Of a stretch of DNA of 64,000 nt, positions 45,501 to 53,436 are shown one piece after another. Location of the stretch: contig NC_064040.1 in assembly GCF_932526225.1 (NCBI RefSeq), positions 16,787,994 through 16,851,993 on the forward strand, read 5' to 3'. The notes beneath the pieces are model-generated. The model had not been told where the DNA came from, did not search any database, and saw only the letters and a list, made by a program, of their open reading frames with translations. Both the position numbers and the translations under genes were made by a program. Source of the DNA: Nematostella vectensis (Eukaryota > Cnidaria > Anthozoa > Actiniaria > Edwardsiidae). Every line of letters starts with the position of its first letter. Position 1 is the stretch's first letter.

Positions 45501-47546
45501 ACAGCGAACAACACACAGCGATAAAGGTATGAGTATGGTCCTCGCTCTACAGCGAACAACACACAGCAATAAAGGTATGAGTATGGTCCACGCTCTACAG
45601 CGAACAACACACAGCGATAAAGGTATGAGTATGGTCTGCGCTCCATGGCGAACAACACACAGCGATAAAGGTATGAGTATGGTCTGCGCTCCATAGCGAA
45701 CAACACACATCGATAAAGGTATGAGTATGGTCTGCGCTCCATGGCGAACAACACACATCGATAAAGGTATGAGTATGGTCTGCGCTCGGCTGAGATTCAT
45801 ATAGTCCTGTTCAAGGCCCTTCTTTTGGCTGCTCTGTTAGAACACAGGTAGACCGCGTAGAAAATTTCAGATATTGGACTACTAAGATACACGGCTATAA
45901 AATAAGAGCCCCCTAGCTTATACTTTTCCTGATCCGTTATTTCAGTTGGCATTGTCACCCTCCGCATCCTCTCCTTCCGAGTCCGTTCCCGTTCCTCTAG
46001 ATACACAGTTTGTGCTCAAAGTCGAGGGCGTTGTCGAGTACCGCGGGAAGCCTGGAATCTACCGAGACATCAGCGCTGTCTGTCTGCACGTAACCTGGAA
46101 GCCGGAAGAGAAAAAGCAACAGTCACCGGAAGTCAAGGTAAGCTGTCTAAGGCGTGACGTTTTGAGGTTCGCACGCAGCTGTATTTCAGTGTTGTTTATC
46201 GGTGCTTGTCGAAACGTGTTCATTACATTACATTTCTCCGAGAAATGGCAGGGGATGGTCGGCTGTCAAGCCGTCCCCTGGGCATCATGGGCCTGGCGGG
46301 CTCACAGAAACGAGCTGGAAATCGAGCGTAAGGGGATAGGGGTGCTGGGCATTTCTATGCACTTATTTGTTTTTGCATGTCCAAGTATTCTGTATTATGA
46401 ATAAAAAGAGACATAAAAGACAGCCTAGACATAATGTTATTGCTCTGACGAGAGACGGAAACAGGCCAAAAGATTCCCACGACTATTTCGGATGCTCTCA
46501 ATCGTCTGATATGTGTAAACAGTCCCGTTGCGATTATAACCTTAAGACAAATATGCGTGAACTAGATATGCGTGAATTTGATGCATAACTAATGACACGA
46601 ATTTCAAAATAGCATAAGTTACTATTTGATGCATTTTTTTTATGTATTTCCCCCTATTTGTAACCTGACTGCGTGAAACTTTTCACGGTCTGAAATCAAA
46701 GACGTGAACGTGTGCACTTGCGTCTCTGCTGAGTTAAGGGTGCTATGATGGGTGCTATGATATATTATGACATCTATGTCTGGAGCAGTCCGCGTAGCAA
46801 GTGTAAGGGACGGGAGGGTAAAGAACATGGAGAAAGCGCTGCCTTTTCTTCATACCTTCGTGCGTTTCCAAGGAAGATCTATACCCCCACGTAATCCACC
46901 ATCCCCCGAATTCCCCACCCGCCGAATCCCCCATCCCCCGAATCCCCCATCCCCCATCCCCCGAATCCCCCATCCCCCCGAATCCCCCATCCCCCGAATC
47001 CCCCATCCCCCGAATCCCCCATCCCCCGAATCCCCCATCCCCCGAATCCCCCACCCCCCGAATCCCCCATCCCCCGGATCCCCCATCCCCCGAATCCCCC
47101 ACCCGCGTTAAGTGTGAACAAACTGTAAAATCGGAAACTGGTACTGAAAGACTGCCCATCCCACCCCTGTCAAGACAAATGTGTGGAGGGAGGGGAGGGG
47201 GAGGCTGTATGGTTCTTTTCTAGAATCACGCATTCAATATCGCGTACCCCCTCTGTTTCTCCCGCCAAATTACGGAGCTGTCTCTTCATAGAAGCTGATA
47301 AATATTGTCTTTCAGGTGTTGCATGACAGCGTGACAAGCCTGGAACAGACTGTCACGCCACACAACGACTATTTCAGCGCTCACTTCCTGCTCTCCTTCG
47401 CCGCCGCCGCCACGTATGACGTCACAGTCACCACTAGTGTGATTGACAGCTCCAGTGCAAGATGGGATACCGGACCCCAGAATTCCTTGCTGGTTAAGGC
47501 AAGCGAGGCGCCTAGTCGAATGAGGATTGGTGGTACCCGGATGTAA
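18599..47546 (+). CDS. INTS7: Integrator complex subunit 7 (INTS7), 24-25 exons
   Basis: Exons: 18599-18698, 20501-20630, 20947-21093, 22539-22592, 22669-22752, 27640-27686, 27794-27876, 28262-28378, 29769-29891, 30314-30428, 31271-31372, 31502-31596, 31917-32013, 32395-32570, 38665-38835, 39493-39540, 39620-39775, 40209-40403, 42495-42598, 44009-44096, 44452-44493, 44948-45046, 45946-46137, 47316-47546. Every phase joins, giving 931 residues. An optional exon at 44236-44334 would make 964. Diagnostic segments: VGEQCEAIVRVPNLFEKHP, NNFLRLCILKVTQ, VIHSNDPIARTIT, KLKLIPIFRHM, VASEHFFFWLSSLK, HNDYFSAHFLLSF. The N-terminal two thirds is an alpha-helical HEAT/ARM-like solenoid. INTS7 is a nuclear scaffold subunit of Integrator, which cleaves snRNA and nascent transcripts at RNA polymerase II. 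Exon 11 has two AGs 8 nt apart; only the first keeps the frame. Confidence 0.93.
19001..19800 (+). mobile_element. PIF/Harbinger-type remnant in INTS7 intron 1
   Basis: The ends are inverted: CCTAGTTTTCACTAGTGATG at 19008 and TCACTAGTGAAAACTATGC ending near 19790, the outer bases less certain. A short frame at 19165-19392 has FWIRELLKEIKNQGDYHNL and KEMRLGDREMFF, resembling the N-terminus of Harbinger transposases. The catalytic part is absent, so this is an internally deleted copy. Confidence 0.65.
19801..20360. repeat. short TTGCA-rich repetitive stretch, INTS7 intron 1
   Basis: Many short copies of ACTTGCA and TTGCATTTCATCGCAA occur between about 19810 and 20360, without a fixed period. 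One pair is clear: ATCTTGCATTTCATCGCAAT at 20222 and again at about 20275. No gene seen. Confidence 0.45.
21637..22434. repeat. 21-bp minisatellite, about 38 copies, INTS7 intron 3
   Basis: The unit is GTTATCAGGCAACCATACTA plus G, with A/G and C/T variants. Because 21 is a multiple of 3 and the unit has no stop, long repetitive frames run on both strands (RLSGNHT-like and PDNLAWL-like); these are artefacts. It lies mid-intron, not at a splice site. Confidence 0.92.
22856..22999 (+). repeat. 5' LTR of the intact gypsy element
   Basis: 144 bp, starting TG and ending CA. It contains an AATAAA-type signal (CTAAATAAAGGTTC near its 3' end) that could end transcripts in the sense orientation of INTS7. 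Confidence 0.93.
23099..27067 (+). CDS. gypsy/Mag-like gag-pol polyprotein, single frame
   Basis: 1322 residues in one uninterrupted frame from the first ATG after the leader. Domains: gag helical region (about 1-200); two CX2CX4HX4C zinc knuckles (Cys209-Cys222 and Cys229-Cys242); aspartic protease with LDTGSSVSII (about 304); reverse transcriptase with the YQDD catalytic box (584-587); RNase H starting near LDCDASAYGLGAVLSH; integrase HHCC zinc domain (HLGIVKMKELARGHIWWPG) and DDE core with DFAGPVDG, VSDNGSQFTSEAF and HPKSNGQAERF; then a short C-terminal tail. Gag and pol are fused without a frameshift, as in several Mag/SURL-clade elements. All key residues looked for are present. There is no envelope gene. 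Confidence 0.95.
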   Translation: MAASHTIGNMQPFDEATETFTCYVERLELFFDANNINEDKKTASLLSLIGPKTYNLLRGLTSPRKPKDKTYQEIIEILEGHLSPPPLEIAERYKFHQRNQALGEDINAFVASLKQMTEHCNFGEFLPQALRDRFVCGLANESISKKLLCERDLTLEKAVTIAKAMEQAGKGANAFHQAHTIPETGAQTPESARPHQSRVFKMEQTPQKCMSCGKNTHARRDCKFYNAICRICNKRGHISDICMSSINRKKSTPSKTKPTHCVEQEISEGEEDEIQCLHIFKCDTTSPPILVQVNIEGSPVSMELDTGSSVSIIPRNVYESTCKHLELKPAKVKLRTYGNEIIVPMGVVNANISYNDKCCEAKMYVVDGPRVALFVRSWLRLFKLDWPSIKLVQGKNTALSDLTEKYQDVFSDELGCLKGYAAQLHVRDGATPIHQKHRTVPFAIRHQVETELENLEKQGIISPIPNSEWATPVVPVVKKSGGIRLCGDFKVTLNPELVADSYPLPTLDDLQEKMNGGSFFSKLDLTKAYSQIPLDDSAKQFTTLTTHKGLYAYNRLPFGVASSAAIFQRQMDRIFKDLPQVLCYQDDILVTGRDSEEHLTNLEEVLRRLHANGLTAQREKCEFMQPSLKYLGHVIDKDGIHPTSDKVEAIKTAPSPQDVTQLRAFLGLVNYYQKFLPNLSQVLQPLHQLLKKDTKWYWSAECQKAFTNVKSMITVDNVLVPYNPDLPIILDCDASAYGLGAVLSHQIPDGTERPIAFASRTMNSSEKNYAQIDKEALSIIFGVTRFHIYLYGRNFTLRTDHQPLMAILGPKRGIPPIAAMRMQRWATKLSAYSYDIQYRSSNDHSNADALSRLPQHKAPKDGYFDLADLYQVEQMDRLPVTADDIREHTAADPLLHKVHDYVLNGFPRTTPSNNMKPFLTCAPELSLHEGCVMRGHRVVIPSALRARTLDELHESHLGIVKMKELARGHIWWPGIDKDIEDLAKSCGPCNTTRNAPPSQYHPWAYPQAPWERIHIDFAGPVDGIHFLVVVDAYSKWLEIVPMRTTTAPATIKVLHDLFARFGLPIHVVSDNGSQFTSEAFDKFMKQNGIKHTTTAPYHPKSNGQAERFVQTFKLAYEAGQGPPSQIIADFLLKQRNTSNATTQQTPAKLMLGRNLRTRLDLLSPYRPASPKTAPALSQPSRCFTIGHKVWYRDFSVSGGKWSPGCVTTKIGNVMYEVQPDKFPQQHVRRHSDQLCERTAPPYQDSMSHRDHQLLPMTTPAAEPLSCTEEDGDATETLNPPQTTRQQNPPTISEEVPEDAGELDMPRRSSRANKGIAPDRLNL
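27133..27276 (+). repeat. 3' LTR of the intact gypsy element
   Basis: 144 bp; no difference from the 5' LTR was found on reading. It is preceded by the purine tract GAAGAGGGGGAAA and followed by the T-run that may be the target duplication. Confidence 0.93.
28379..29170. repeat. 36-bp minisatellite starting exactly at the INTS7 exon 8 donor, about 22 copies
   Basis: The exon ends CCCCAGCAG and the intron begins GTAGAGTATAC at 28379. Each 36-bp unit runs GTAGAGTATA (ACACCC or GAGCC variant) TTAGCACGTCACCTCACTCAG and then restarts at GTAGAG. So each unit boundary reads CACTCAG|GTAGAGT, copying the donor and also giving an AG before it. Two unit variants alternate irregularly. Confidence 0.92.
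30165..30345 (+). repeat. triplicated 5' end of INTS7 exon 10 with its acceptor
   Basis: TCCCTCTGTACATTTTTGTT, the first 20 bases of exon 10, occurs at 30165, 30248 and 30314. The last two copies are both preceded by the same acceptor context, CTCTTTTATTGTAG. Only the third copy continues into an open exon; the second meets a stop (TGTGAAG gives TGA in frame). Confidence 0.85.
30543..31132. mobile_element. 590-bp hAT-like non-autonomous element, INTS7 intron 10
   Basis: Inverted ends: CAGGGCTTCTGGAATTACGC and GCGTAATTCCAGAAGCCTTG. A terminal CAGGG is typical of hAT elements. The short direct repeat TTTTGA on both sides may be the target duplication, though hAT usually makes 8 bp. The inside repeats CGCGTAATTT many times. 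No transposase frame. Confidence 0.7.
31632..31795. mobile_element. MITE family A, copy 2 (inverted)
   Basis: Ends CAGGCTTGTAGCAGG and CCTGCTACAAGTCT are inverted. The interior TCTATGTTTCTGTGTCATGC matches the reverse complement of copy 1 (GATACAGAAACATTAAG). A C-rich block has expanded near 31668. It lies in INTS7 intron 12. Confidence 0.65.
31808..31911. repeat. 51-bp direct duplication just before the INTS7 exon 13 acceptor
   Basis: ACAACATAAATTTAGTAG followed by CATCTTGTTGAGCTAGAAG occurs at 31808 and 31859 with one indel. The second copy runs up to TTTTATTGCAG at 31916. The likely branch-point region is therefore duplicated. Confidence 0.8.
32562..38480. repeat. 5.9-kb minisatellite seeded at the INTS7 exon 14 donor, roughly 130 copies
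   Basis: Exon 14 ends GCGACACGATA and the intron starts GTGAGTAGTAGGGACC at 32571. Units of about 41-47 bp repeat as GACGGACTTGATA|GTGAGTAGTAGGGACC, then TTAAGCAAGGGTGACAAC, with indels in the GAC-rich linker. The last exon bases and the donor are thus copied in nearly every unit. A second-order duplication is visible: about 33.75-35.4 kb recurs at about 36.07-37.7 kb (offset near 2320 bp), marked by the rare variants ACGGTCGTCATAGTGAGCAG (35190, 37511) and ACTTAATAGTGAG. Minus-strand frames across it are artefacts. Confidence 0.93.
40407..42240. repeat. 34-bp minisatellite directly after the INTS7 exon 18 donor, about 55 copies
   Basis: The array starts within 4 bases of the donor CAG|GTGACG. 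The unit is CTGCCTGTCTACATGTCTAC then ATGTGTACCCTTGT, with A/G and T/C variants and some 26-bp units. Since 34 is not a multiple of 3 and the unit lacks stops, all three plus-strand frames stay open for most of 1.8 kb and encode the same cycling Cys/Leu/Val/Tyr-rich peptide. There is no sign that it is translated. Confidence 0.93.
42612..42745. repeat. short tandem repeat near the INTS7 exon 19 donor, about 3 copies
   Basis: GCGTTATAGCCTTACTTCTC followed by AAATCAGACGGTCC repeats at about 39-bp spacing, beginning with a partial unit some 14 bp after the exon end at 42598. Confidence 0.8.
43068..43795. repeat. 21-bp minisatellite, about 34 copies, INTS7 intron 19
   Basis: The unit is CACGCCCCATTTATCTGTTG plus T. 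Being a multiple of 3 without stops, it gives open frames on both strands (PHLSVVT-like, TTDKWGV-like). It lies mid-intron. Confidence 0.92.
44236..44334 (+). other. INTS7: possible extra INTS7 exon 21
   Basis: Phase-compatible open segment between TTGTAG and CTT|GTCAAG, 99 bp. It would add 33 residues including VKDPSQQSDPKPLRFPD and bring INTS7 close to the vertebrate length. Both splice sites are weak and its first residues look unlike coding sequence. Exon 20 to 44452 also joins in frame without it. Confidence 0.35.
45022..45790. repeat. 48-bp minisatellite spanning the INTS7 exon 23 donor, about 16 copies
   Basis: The last 25 or so exon bases (CAGCGAACAACACACAGCGA then TAAAG) and the donor GTATGAGTATGGTC are copied in each unit, followed by CGCGCTCTA. 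The true donor is the first, at 45046/45047. In the exon's reading frame each unit has GTA TGA, so using any later donor would bring in a stop at once. Confidence 0.93.
46884..47103. repeat. 16-bp C-rich minisatellite, INTS7 last intron
   Basis: CCCCCATCCCCCGAAT is repeated about 13 times with small variants, giving a strongly strand-asymmetric C-rich/G-rich tract. Frames of PSPESPI type are artefacts. Confidence 0.9.
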
Positions 47547-49904
47547 GGACTTGCGGTCATTGTGTAAAATGTCAAAGCGTTGAATACCCGGATGATAAGA
47601 CTCGAGGCTATCAGTGGAGCCCGAGTGATATCCCGGATGACTGCCGGATTGATGGTCCGAGAAGAGAAACGTGCATCAACAGGACTGGTGCGTGAGAACT
47701 CACAAGGGGTGAGAGTTGCAGTCATGAATATTATAAACTAAAAGTCCAAGAATTGGCGATACTTCAAGAAGAAGATAACGCTTTGTTGGCGCCCGAGGGA
47801 GGGAAGGAAGAGAAGGAAGGGAAGGAAGGGGAGCTTCGCAACTGAACTGTATAGAAACATTAAAATCTCATGATTACTTATCAGAAAAGACTAAGTGACA
47901 AGACGAAGCATTAAAATAAGTAACACTTCCAGAAAACCATCATGACAAATATTTCATCTTTGATAAATTGATGCCGAACTTAACGCAAGAATTACTTGTA
48001 TATCTTGTATTATTTAGAATAAATGGTATTATTTTGAATATTATTTTGCGGCTTAGTTGTACGCTGCCCCCGGTGCTCTTTCCGCTGCCGTGTTCCGTGA
48101 CACAAGCGTGACACGCACCCATGCACATGTCACGGAAGGACACACTTCCGTGACATGAGACAGAATAACACCCACGCAATTTGCACACGTGCATGCAATA
48201 AATAAACGTAAACATTGTGTGATATAAATATTTTATCCGCCAATCGGGCAAAATAGTCATGCGCCCCATCTGAGTATAGCTATAATATAAACGCGGGTTT
48301 CTTATTCCATTTTACGAATATCGCTTTCGAAACTCGAGACATGTTTAGCTCCCGCCAACCATAGAATAAACGGAAAATATTCTCGATTTAACAATGTAAT
48401 TTTCGGTCCTGTTATATCAAGGTTTCACCGTAACCTAGACATAAATTTCGTTTGTTTTCTGTGAGCTGCAAATGACTTGAAGTGACATCACGCCATGATA
48501 ATATTACCAATAATATTTGTCGTGGTAAAAATGTTTGTGAAATAGCAAAGATTATTTATCTATTTATTTTTTGTTCATTAATTAGTTTATTTATTCATTC
48601 ATATTGCTAGTGACAGTTAATTGCTGGTCATTTAGAGGTTTATAAGTTCGTCATGTACCCATGCTTCTATCCATTTCTGTATTTATTGCTCATCCATTTT
48701 TTTATTATTTTTTTGGATGCTTACTTATTTTTTATTTACCCATATATAACTTTACTTATCATTTATTTATACATTCATTTGTCACGCCCCCCCTCCCTTG
48801 TGCTATGTAAACCTTCGCCCTTCCCCAAACTATATGTACAGGTTTTGTCTGCTACGTGGCTCATTAACATCTAACACCCAGTCGGTAGATTCTATCGCTC
48901 GCTCCAAGGCATAACATAGATCGACACCTCTTTCAGAGTTTTGCCTCCATTCTTGACCTTGGTTTACTTTGCCGGAATATTCCCTTTCATCTCTCACCAC
49001 AATTTGCATCAACTTATATAAGTCATCATAGTCCGGTACCCTACCTCTGTTGTCCTCTTGTCTGTCGAAAGCTCCCTGTTTTGTAGCTGTTACTACCCTA
49101 TAAAAAACATCCTTTGAACAGCTAAGGTTTACTTTATTCGAGTGTTTGTTAGGGGGTGTAATTTGTTATTATCGATAGGAAATAGAGAGATAATACGCCC
49201 TCGTTATATTGTATCATCCTTGGATAGCCGCCGCGATGTACAGCAACTCGGAACTGAACTACCGTCGTGACGTCATCGCCCTTGACCCAGTTACTCCTGC
49301 ACGTACGACAAGGAGTGACAGTCACGAACAGGCTTAGACTTGTCACGCAACAACGTTTATGCCAACCCCGAGAGCTTTAGCCTAAACCCACAAGAACACA
49401 CGCCATCTTAAAACCCATTAGTGTAAAAAGAGATAAAGCTATTTCATGTTGGCGATTCGAGTCCATTTCGATGACTTTGGTTCGCATATTAAACGCATTT
49501 CTCGCTTTTTCAAAATTCGTGATCGCTCATTTCTACAAATTTCTACGTGACTGTATAACTTTTTTTGGTCACGACATCGTTCTCTGATTGGTGGAAGACC
49601 TGTCAATCTTGTGTAACTAGGGGTGACAACCACTATATATTTCGTATCTGTCGAAGGCCAACACATAATCACACAAAGGCTGCTCCGGCTAGTGTATTCA
49701 TTCAAAAATATTCACTGTAAAAAAAGAAATTCGATTTATTTTAAAGACAACAAGGCAACGGACTGAGATATATCCAAAGTATAGATGTGTTAAATTTGGT
49801 TGTCTTGGAAGACAACGCTAACTACCCTGTACCGGTGTTCGGAATTCTCGCACAGTGGTGTTGTTGTATTTTGTTCGCCGTTGGAGTGGACTTTTGCTAC
49901 GAAA
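47547..49904. other. intergenic, INTS7 3' UTR to SERTA-like gene
   Basis: No convincing coding sequence. It holds the INTS7 3' UTR, a GGAAGG-rich tract near 47800, AT-rich stretches near 48540-48780, and towards the right end the presumed promoter of the next gene, with TATATAT at 49634. Confidence 0.5.
49634..49640 (+). promoter_or_regulatory. possible TATA box of the SERTA-like gene
   Basis: TATATAT in the context ACCACTATATATTTCG, about 270 bp before the start codon. It could set a start near 49665. Similar AT strings occur by chance in this genome, so support is modest. Confidence 0.3.
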
Positions 49905-50582
49905 ATGTGCTTCACCGGGGAGAGTCCAAATCATAGAGAGGAGATTGTCAACTTGGCTTTGAAAAAACGCGTGCGTAATAAGAGGAAACGAGCCCCTGAT
50001 ATGTGTTTGGAGGTTTTGCTTACCAGTACCGTACGACGCTTACGATGCGAAATCGAAAACGAAAGATACTTTACGGCCAGGCCGGCGAAACGGCTAAAAA
50101 TTTCACACGAGAATAAAGCAGATATTGAGGAAAAAGTACCTGATGTTCTTGATAAAAGCATGGAAATCGAAAATGAGATTGAAAGAGCTGTGGAAAGTTT
50201 GACTTTGTTACAAGAATCACCCTGCCATGTCACATCTAAATCTGACAGTTTACCAAGTGAACCGTGTACGGATAATGTTGTTCCGGAAACAATACAAACC
50301 ATGTGCATCAAAAATCCCTCTTCAGCCATCTTACTTTCAGAACATGCTAAACCTAGCTCAGATAACACTCAGAGCTGTGAACTGGCAAATACTTTAAACT
50401 ACGAAGATATGGATTTTGATACGCTATTACAGAATTTACTTGATATTTGCGAACCGTTGGGGAATGTCGAAGATTTGATGAAAGAGTATTCGATGGATCC
50501 TACTCTGACACAAAGCTCTTTGGACATTTTAGGACATAATGACCCTTTTCTTCCAGGGATGTTTGAAGTAATGTGTTCCTGA
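49905..50582 (+). CDS. SERTA-domain-like nuclear protein, intronless
   Basis: 225 residues from the ATG in MCFTGESPNHREE; upstream in-frame sequence lacks an ATG. Residues about 11-50 (REEIVNLALKK, then CLEVLLTSTVRRLRCEIE) follow the SERTA pattern: a short helix, a variable loop, then VL..TLRR-like residues. A basic cluster KKRVRNKRKR suggests nuclear import. The C-terminal part is acidic and hydrophobic (MDFDTLLQNLLDICEPLG, then VEDLM), like the activation regions of SERTAD proteins, which act as transcriptional co-regulators of E2F/DP. SERTAD genes often have a single coding exon, which fits. The similarity is by pattern only; another small transcription co-factor is possible. Confidence 0.55.
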   Translation: MCFTGESPNHREEIVNLALKKRVRNKRKRAPDMCLEVLLTSTVRRLRCEIENERYFTARPAKRLKISHENKADIEEKVPDVLDKSMEIENEIERAVESLTLLQESPCHVTSKSDSLPSEPCTDNVVPETIQTMCIKNPSSAILLSEHAKPSSDNTQSCELANTLNYEDMDFDTLLQNLLDICEPLGNVEDLMKEYSMDPTLTQSSLDILGHNDPFLPGMFEVMCS

Positions 50583-52449
50583 CGAGCATGGCTAGGATAC
50601 AGAAAAAAGAATGACTTCGGGCAGTTTAAAGGCCTTTCCAGATTGTTCAATTAAATAAGACCATTCTAGTTCATTCGGCGCGGCTTTTTTTTATGATTAT
50701 TCATGCGATTAGCATATCAGGAACCCATTCAAGTGTTCGTGACGATCCGTTTACGTAATCAAAGTTACGTTCTTCGAAATTCATTCCCTATCTTGAAAAA
50801 CAAAATGGGGTTATTTCTTGAAATAAGGATAATAAGTTATCTTCGGCAAAATCCAAATTTGCTTGATGTTAATTATTGATGTTTGTATAGAGGGATAATT
50901 TATTGGTGGTTTCCATATTTGGAAATGGATTTTAAAGTACCTGTAATATGGAGCTTTAACAGAAAAAAATATTACTGTAGAAATAATATATTACATGTTG
51001 ATATGTCAAAACTACAGAGCAGATGAATATCATTGTTATTATTATTTCAATCATTTTTTGTATTAATAAATCTGCAAAATAGTGACAAACAACTATTTAT
51101 CTTTTAACACATATAGTAAGCATACTATTTTTAAATATTATGCTTTACTTTTACTTTAATTGAAGTCCCTGATTGCAATTTATTGCCCATTTTGTATATA
51201 CCAATTGATAAACATAAAACATGATCTAAAAGGTCACTTTATTTGTATTATAATATTTATTAATAAACTCTACGAAAAGCAATCAACGTGTTGTGATCAA
51301 TGAGTTAAAATGGAACGAAACATGTTTTATCATAGTAGACTCCTTTCATCTTATCTTCCAGCTTATCGCACATTCTCTGATACCATATTTCCTGTTTTTC
51401 ATTCATTATACAAAAATCTCGAGTCAACTGTCTAATACTTAGCCTTCCCAAGCCATGTAGACCTTTAAACCATGTAGACCTTCTCAAGCCATCTGACCAT
51501 CACAAACCATGTCATGTAGACCCCCCAAGCCATGTAGACCTCCGAAGCCATGTAGACCTTCTCAAGCCATGTAGACCCCCCAAGCCATGTAGACCTCCCA
51601 AGCCATGTAGACCTCCCAAGCCATGTAGACCGCTTGCTGGCAAGCCAATGTCGCAGTGAAATGCTCCTTGCTACATTCAAATCTGACCTTGAAAATAAAG
51701 CCCTAAAATGGGAATGTCCTATTTTTTACTTCACATGTGTTTACACCTATCAATTGGACTAAACAAGATTATTGACTAAAAGTGAACGGTACGCTATATT
51801 TAATACTTATGATTTTGTTTAGGGGGATGGGGGTTCTGCAAGTTAGCTGATCTTTCGAATTTCATTAAAATGTTGATAAATTCGTCACTTTGTTGTTGAT
51901 AGCCAGATCACTGTAAATAGATTTGTACTTAGTTTTGGAGCCGTACTATCACTTATTGCAAAATTTTCATCGCCGGCTCATTGGGTGTCGTTTTCTCTTC
52001 CAAGGCCTTCTCGACCCCGCCCATCCTCTTGGGGCGTGGGGCGAGAGAAGGAAACGTGCGCGATCTCTGATACTCAAATGTTCTTTCATTTCGCTTTTTT
52101 TTCATGTTGGCGGACATCCTTTATATGATAATTGCCGCAAGCCAAAAATGTACGGAAGTTGTATGTCCAAACAATTCAACCTCCCTGAAAACTGCTCGAA
52201 AGATTAATTTCCCCTGAGTATTTTTGGTTTTCATTCTCGCCAACGTTTTGCTGCACATCTTAAGTTTGTTTTTTGAAACAATAAAACCACATTTAAAGTT
52301 TCTGAAATTTTAACAAAACCGCTTTTTGGCATACGAGACGTATGCTTTTAAATTTTCAAAAGTATCATTGGCTCAATCTAAATAGCAAAAGGCACAACAT
52401 AACATCAAGTTTCTTATTTGTTTATTTTTTTAATTGTTTTCTAGGCTGA
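50583..52449. other. intergenic, AT-rich, with a minisatellite
   Basis: AT-rich flank with no supported gene. The only structured part is the 18-bp array listed separately. Confidence 0.5.
51466..51640. repeat. 18-bp minisatellite, about 9 copies
   Basis: Units of CCATGTAGACCTCCCAAG, with CTTCTCAAG and CCCCCCAAG variants, form a short irregular array. Minus-strand frames rich in STWLGR are artefacts. Confidence 0.8.
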
Positions 52450-53436
52450 ATTAAATCAATGAGAATTTCCGGCAATTCTACTTTTGGCATTTAATTCATT
52501 TTTTCGTTGACGAAAAAAAGGTTATTTCTAAATATAAACTTGATATTTCCTACCTTTATTTAATTGAAAATTAGAAATTTAAAAGAACTTCAATTTCACA
52601 TTTGGATGTAGCCATTTTGAATATACCCACCATTATTTGATATTTCTGTTTATTTTCATCAACAGAAAATAAGTCAGGGCGAATTTCCGGCAATTCTACT
52701 TTTGGCAATTATTTCATTTTTTGTTGACGAAAAAAGGTTATTTCTAAATTTAAACTTGTCATTTTGACTTTGAAATAGAGAAATACATATGCTTTTTTTA
52801 ATACTGTCAATTTTCATTTTAAAATTGATATTTCCTGCCTCTTCCATTTCACATTTGGATGCAGCCATTTTGAATATTTTTATACCATTTTATTATACGA
52901 TATTTCTGTTTATTTTCATCAACAGTAAATTAGTCATTAAGTCAATTTCTGGCAATTCAACGAACAAGGTTTATTTATTTCAAGCTTCTATTCATTTCCT
53001 CCAATCACAGGCGGGCTACTGGACTATAACCACTGGGCCACTGGATTACAGCTTGCTACCAAATGTAAACAAATGGCGTCATGATATAATGGCCTACTTA
53101 GTGAATTTTTTTTGCTTGCTTTCTAAGGATGGGTTTCCCCATACTACGTGGTCAATACAAACGGCCTTTCCATTTTTTCTTGAGTTTCAATTTCTTTTTT
53201 TAGGGGGGTCCTCCAAAATGGAGATCAGTGTAGGCACTTAGTCCCTCTCTGTTGGCTATGCCCATTGAAAGTGAAAATGAAAATAACTCTTTTAACATTA
53301 TAATGCAAAATTCAGTCAAGCCAATGGTAATCTATTATCTGCCTTTCACAATTAAAACATTTTCTTATTATCTTTTTTATCTTTCTTCTAGGTGCGCAAT
53401 TTTGGAGATCTGCTAGAAATTGTCTTGTGATCAAAC

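Noticed and set aside
44898-45800. Frames of 200-300 residues on both strands over the 48-bp array
   Set aside because: Array spans the INTS7 exon 23 donor; the real exon uses another frame and ends at 45046.
46766-47160. Gly/Trp- and Pro-rich frames
   Set aside because: 16-bp C-rich satellite in the last INTS7 intron.
49800-49904. Upstream extension of the SERTA-like frame
   Set aside because: It would start at TTG and has no ATG; the ATG at 49905 directly precedes the conserved part.
51923-52207. 94-residue frame (MYLVLEPYYHLL...)
   Set aside because: No domain, no splice context or neighbouring exons; composition looks random.
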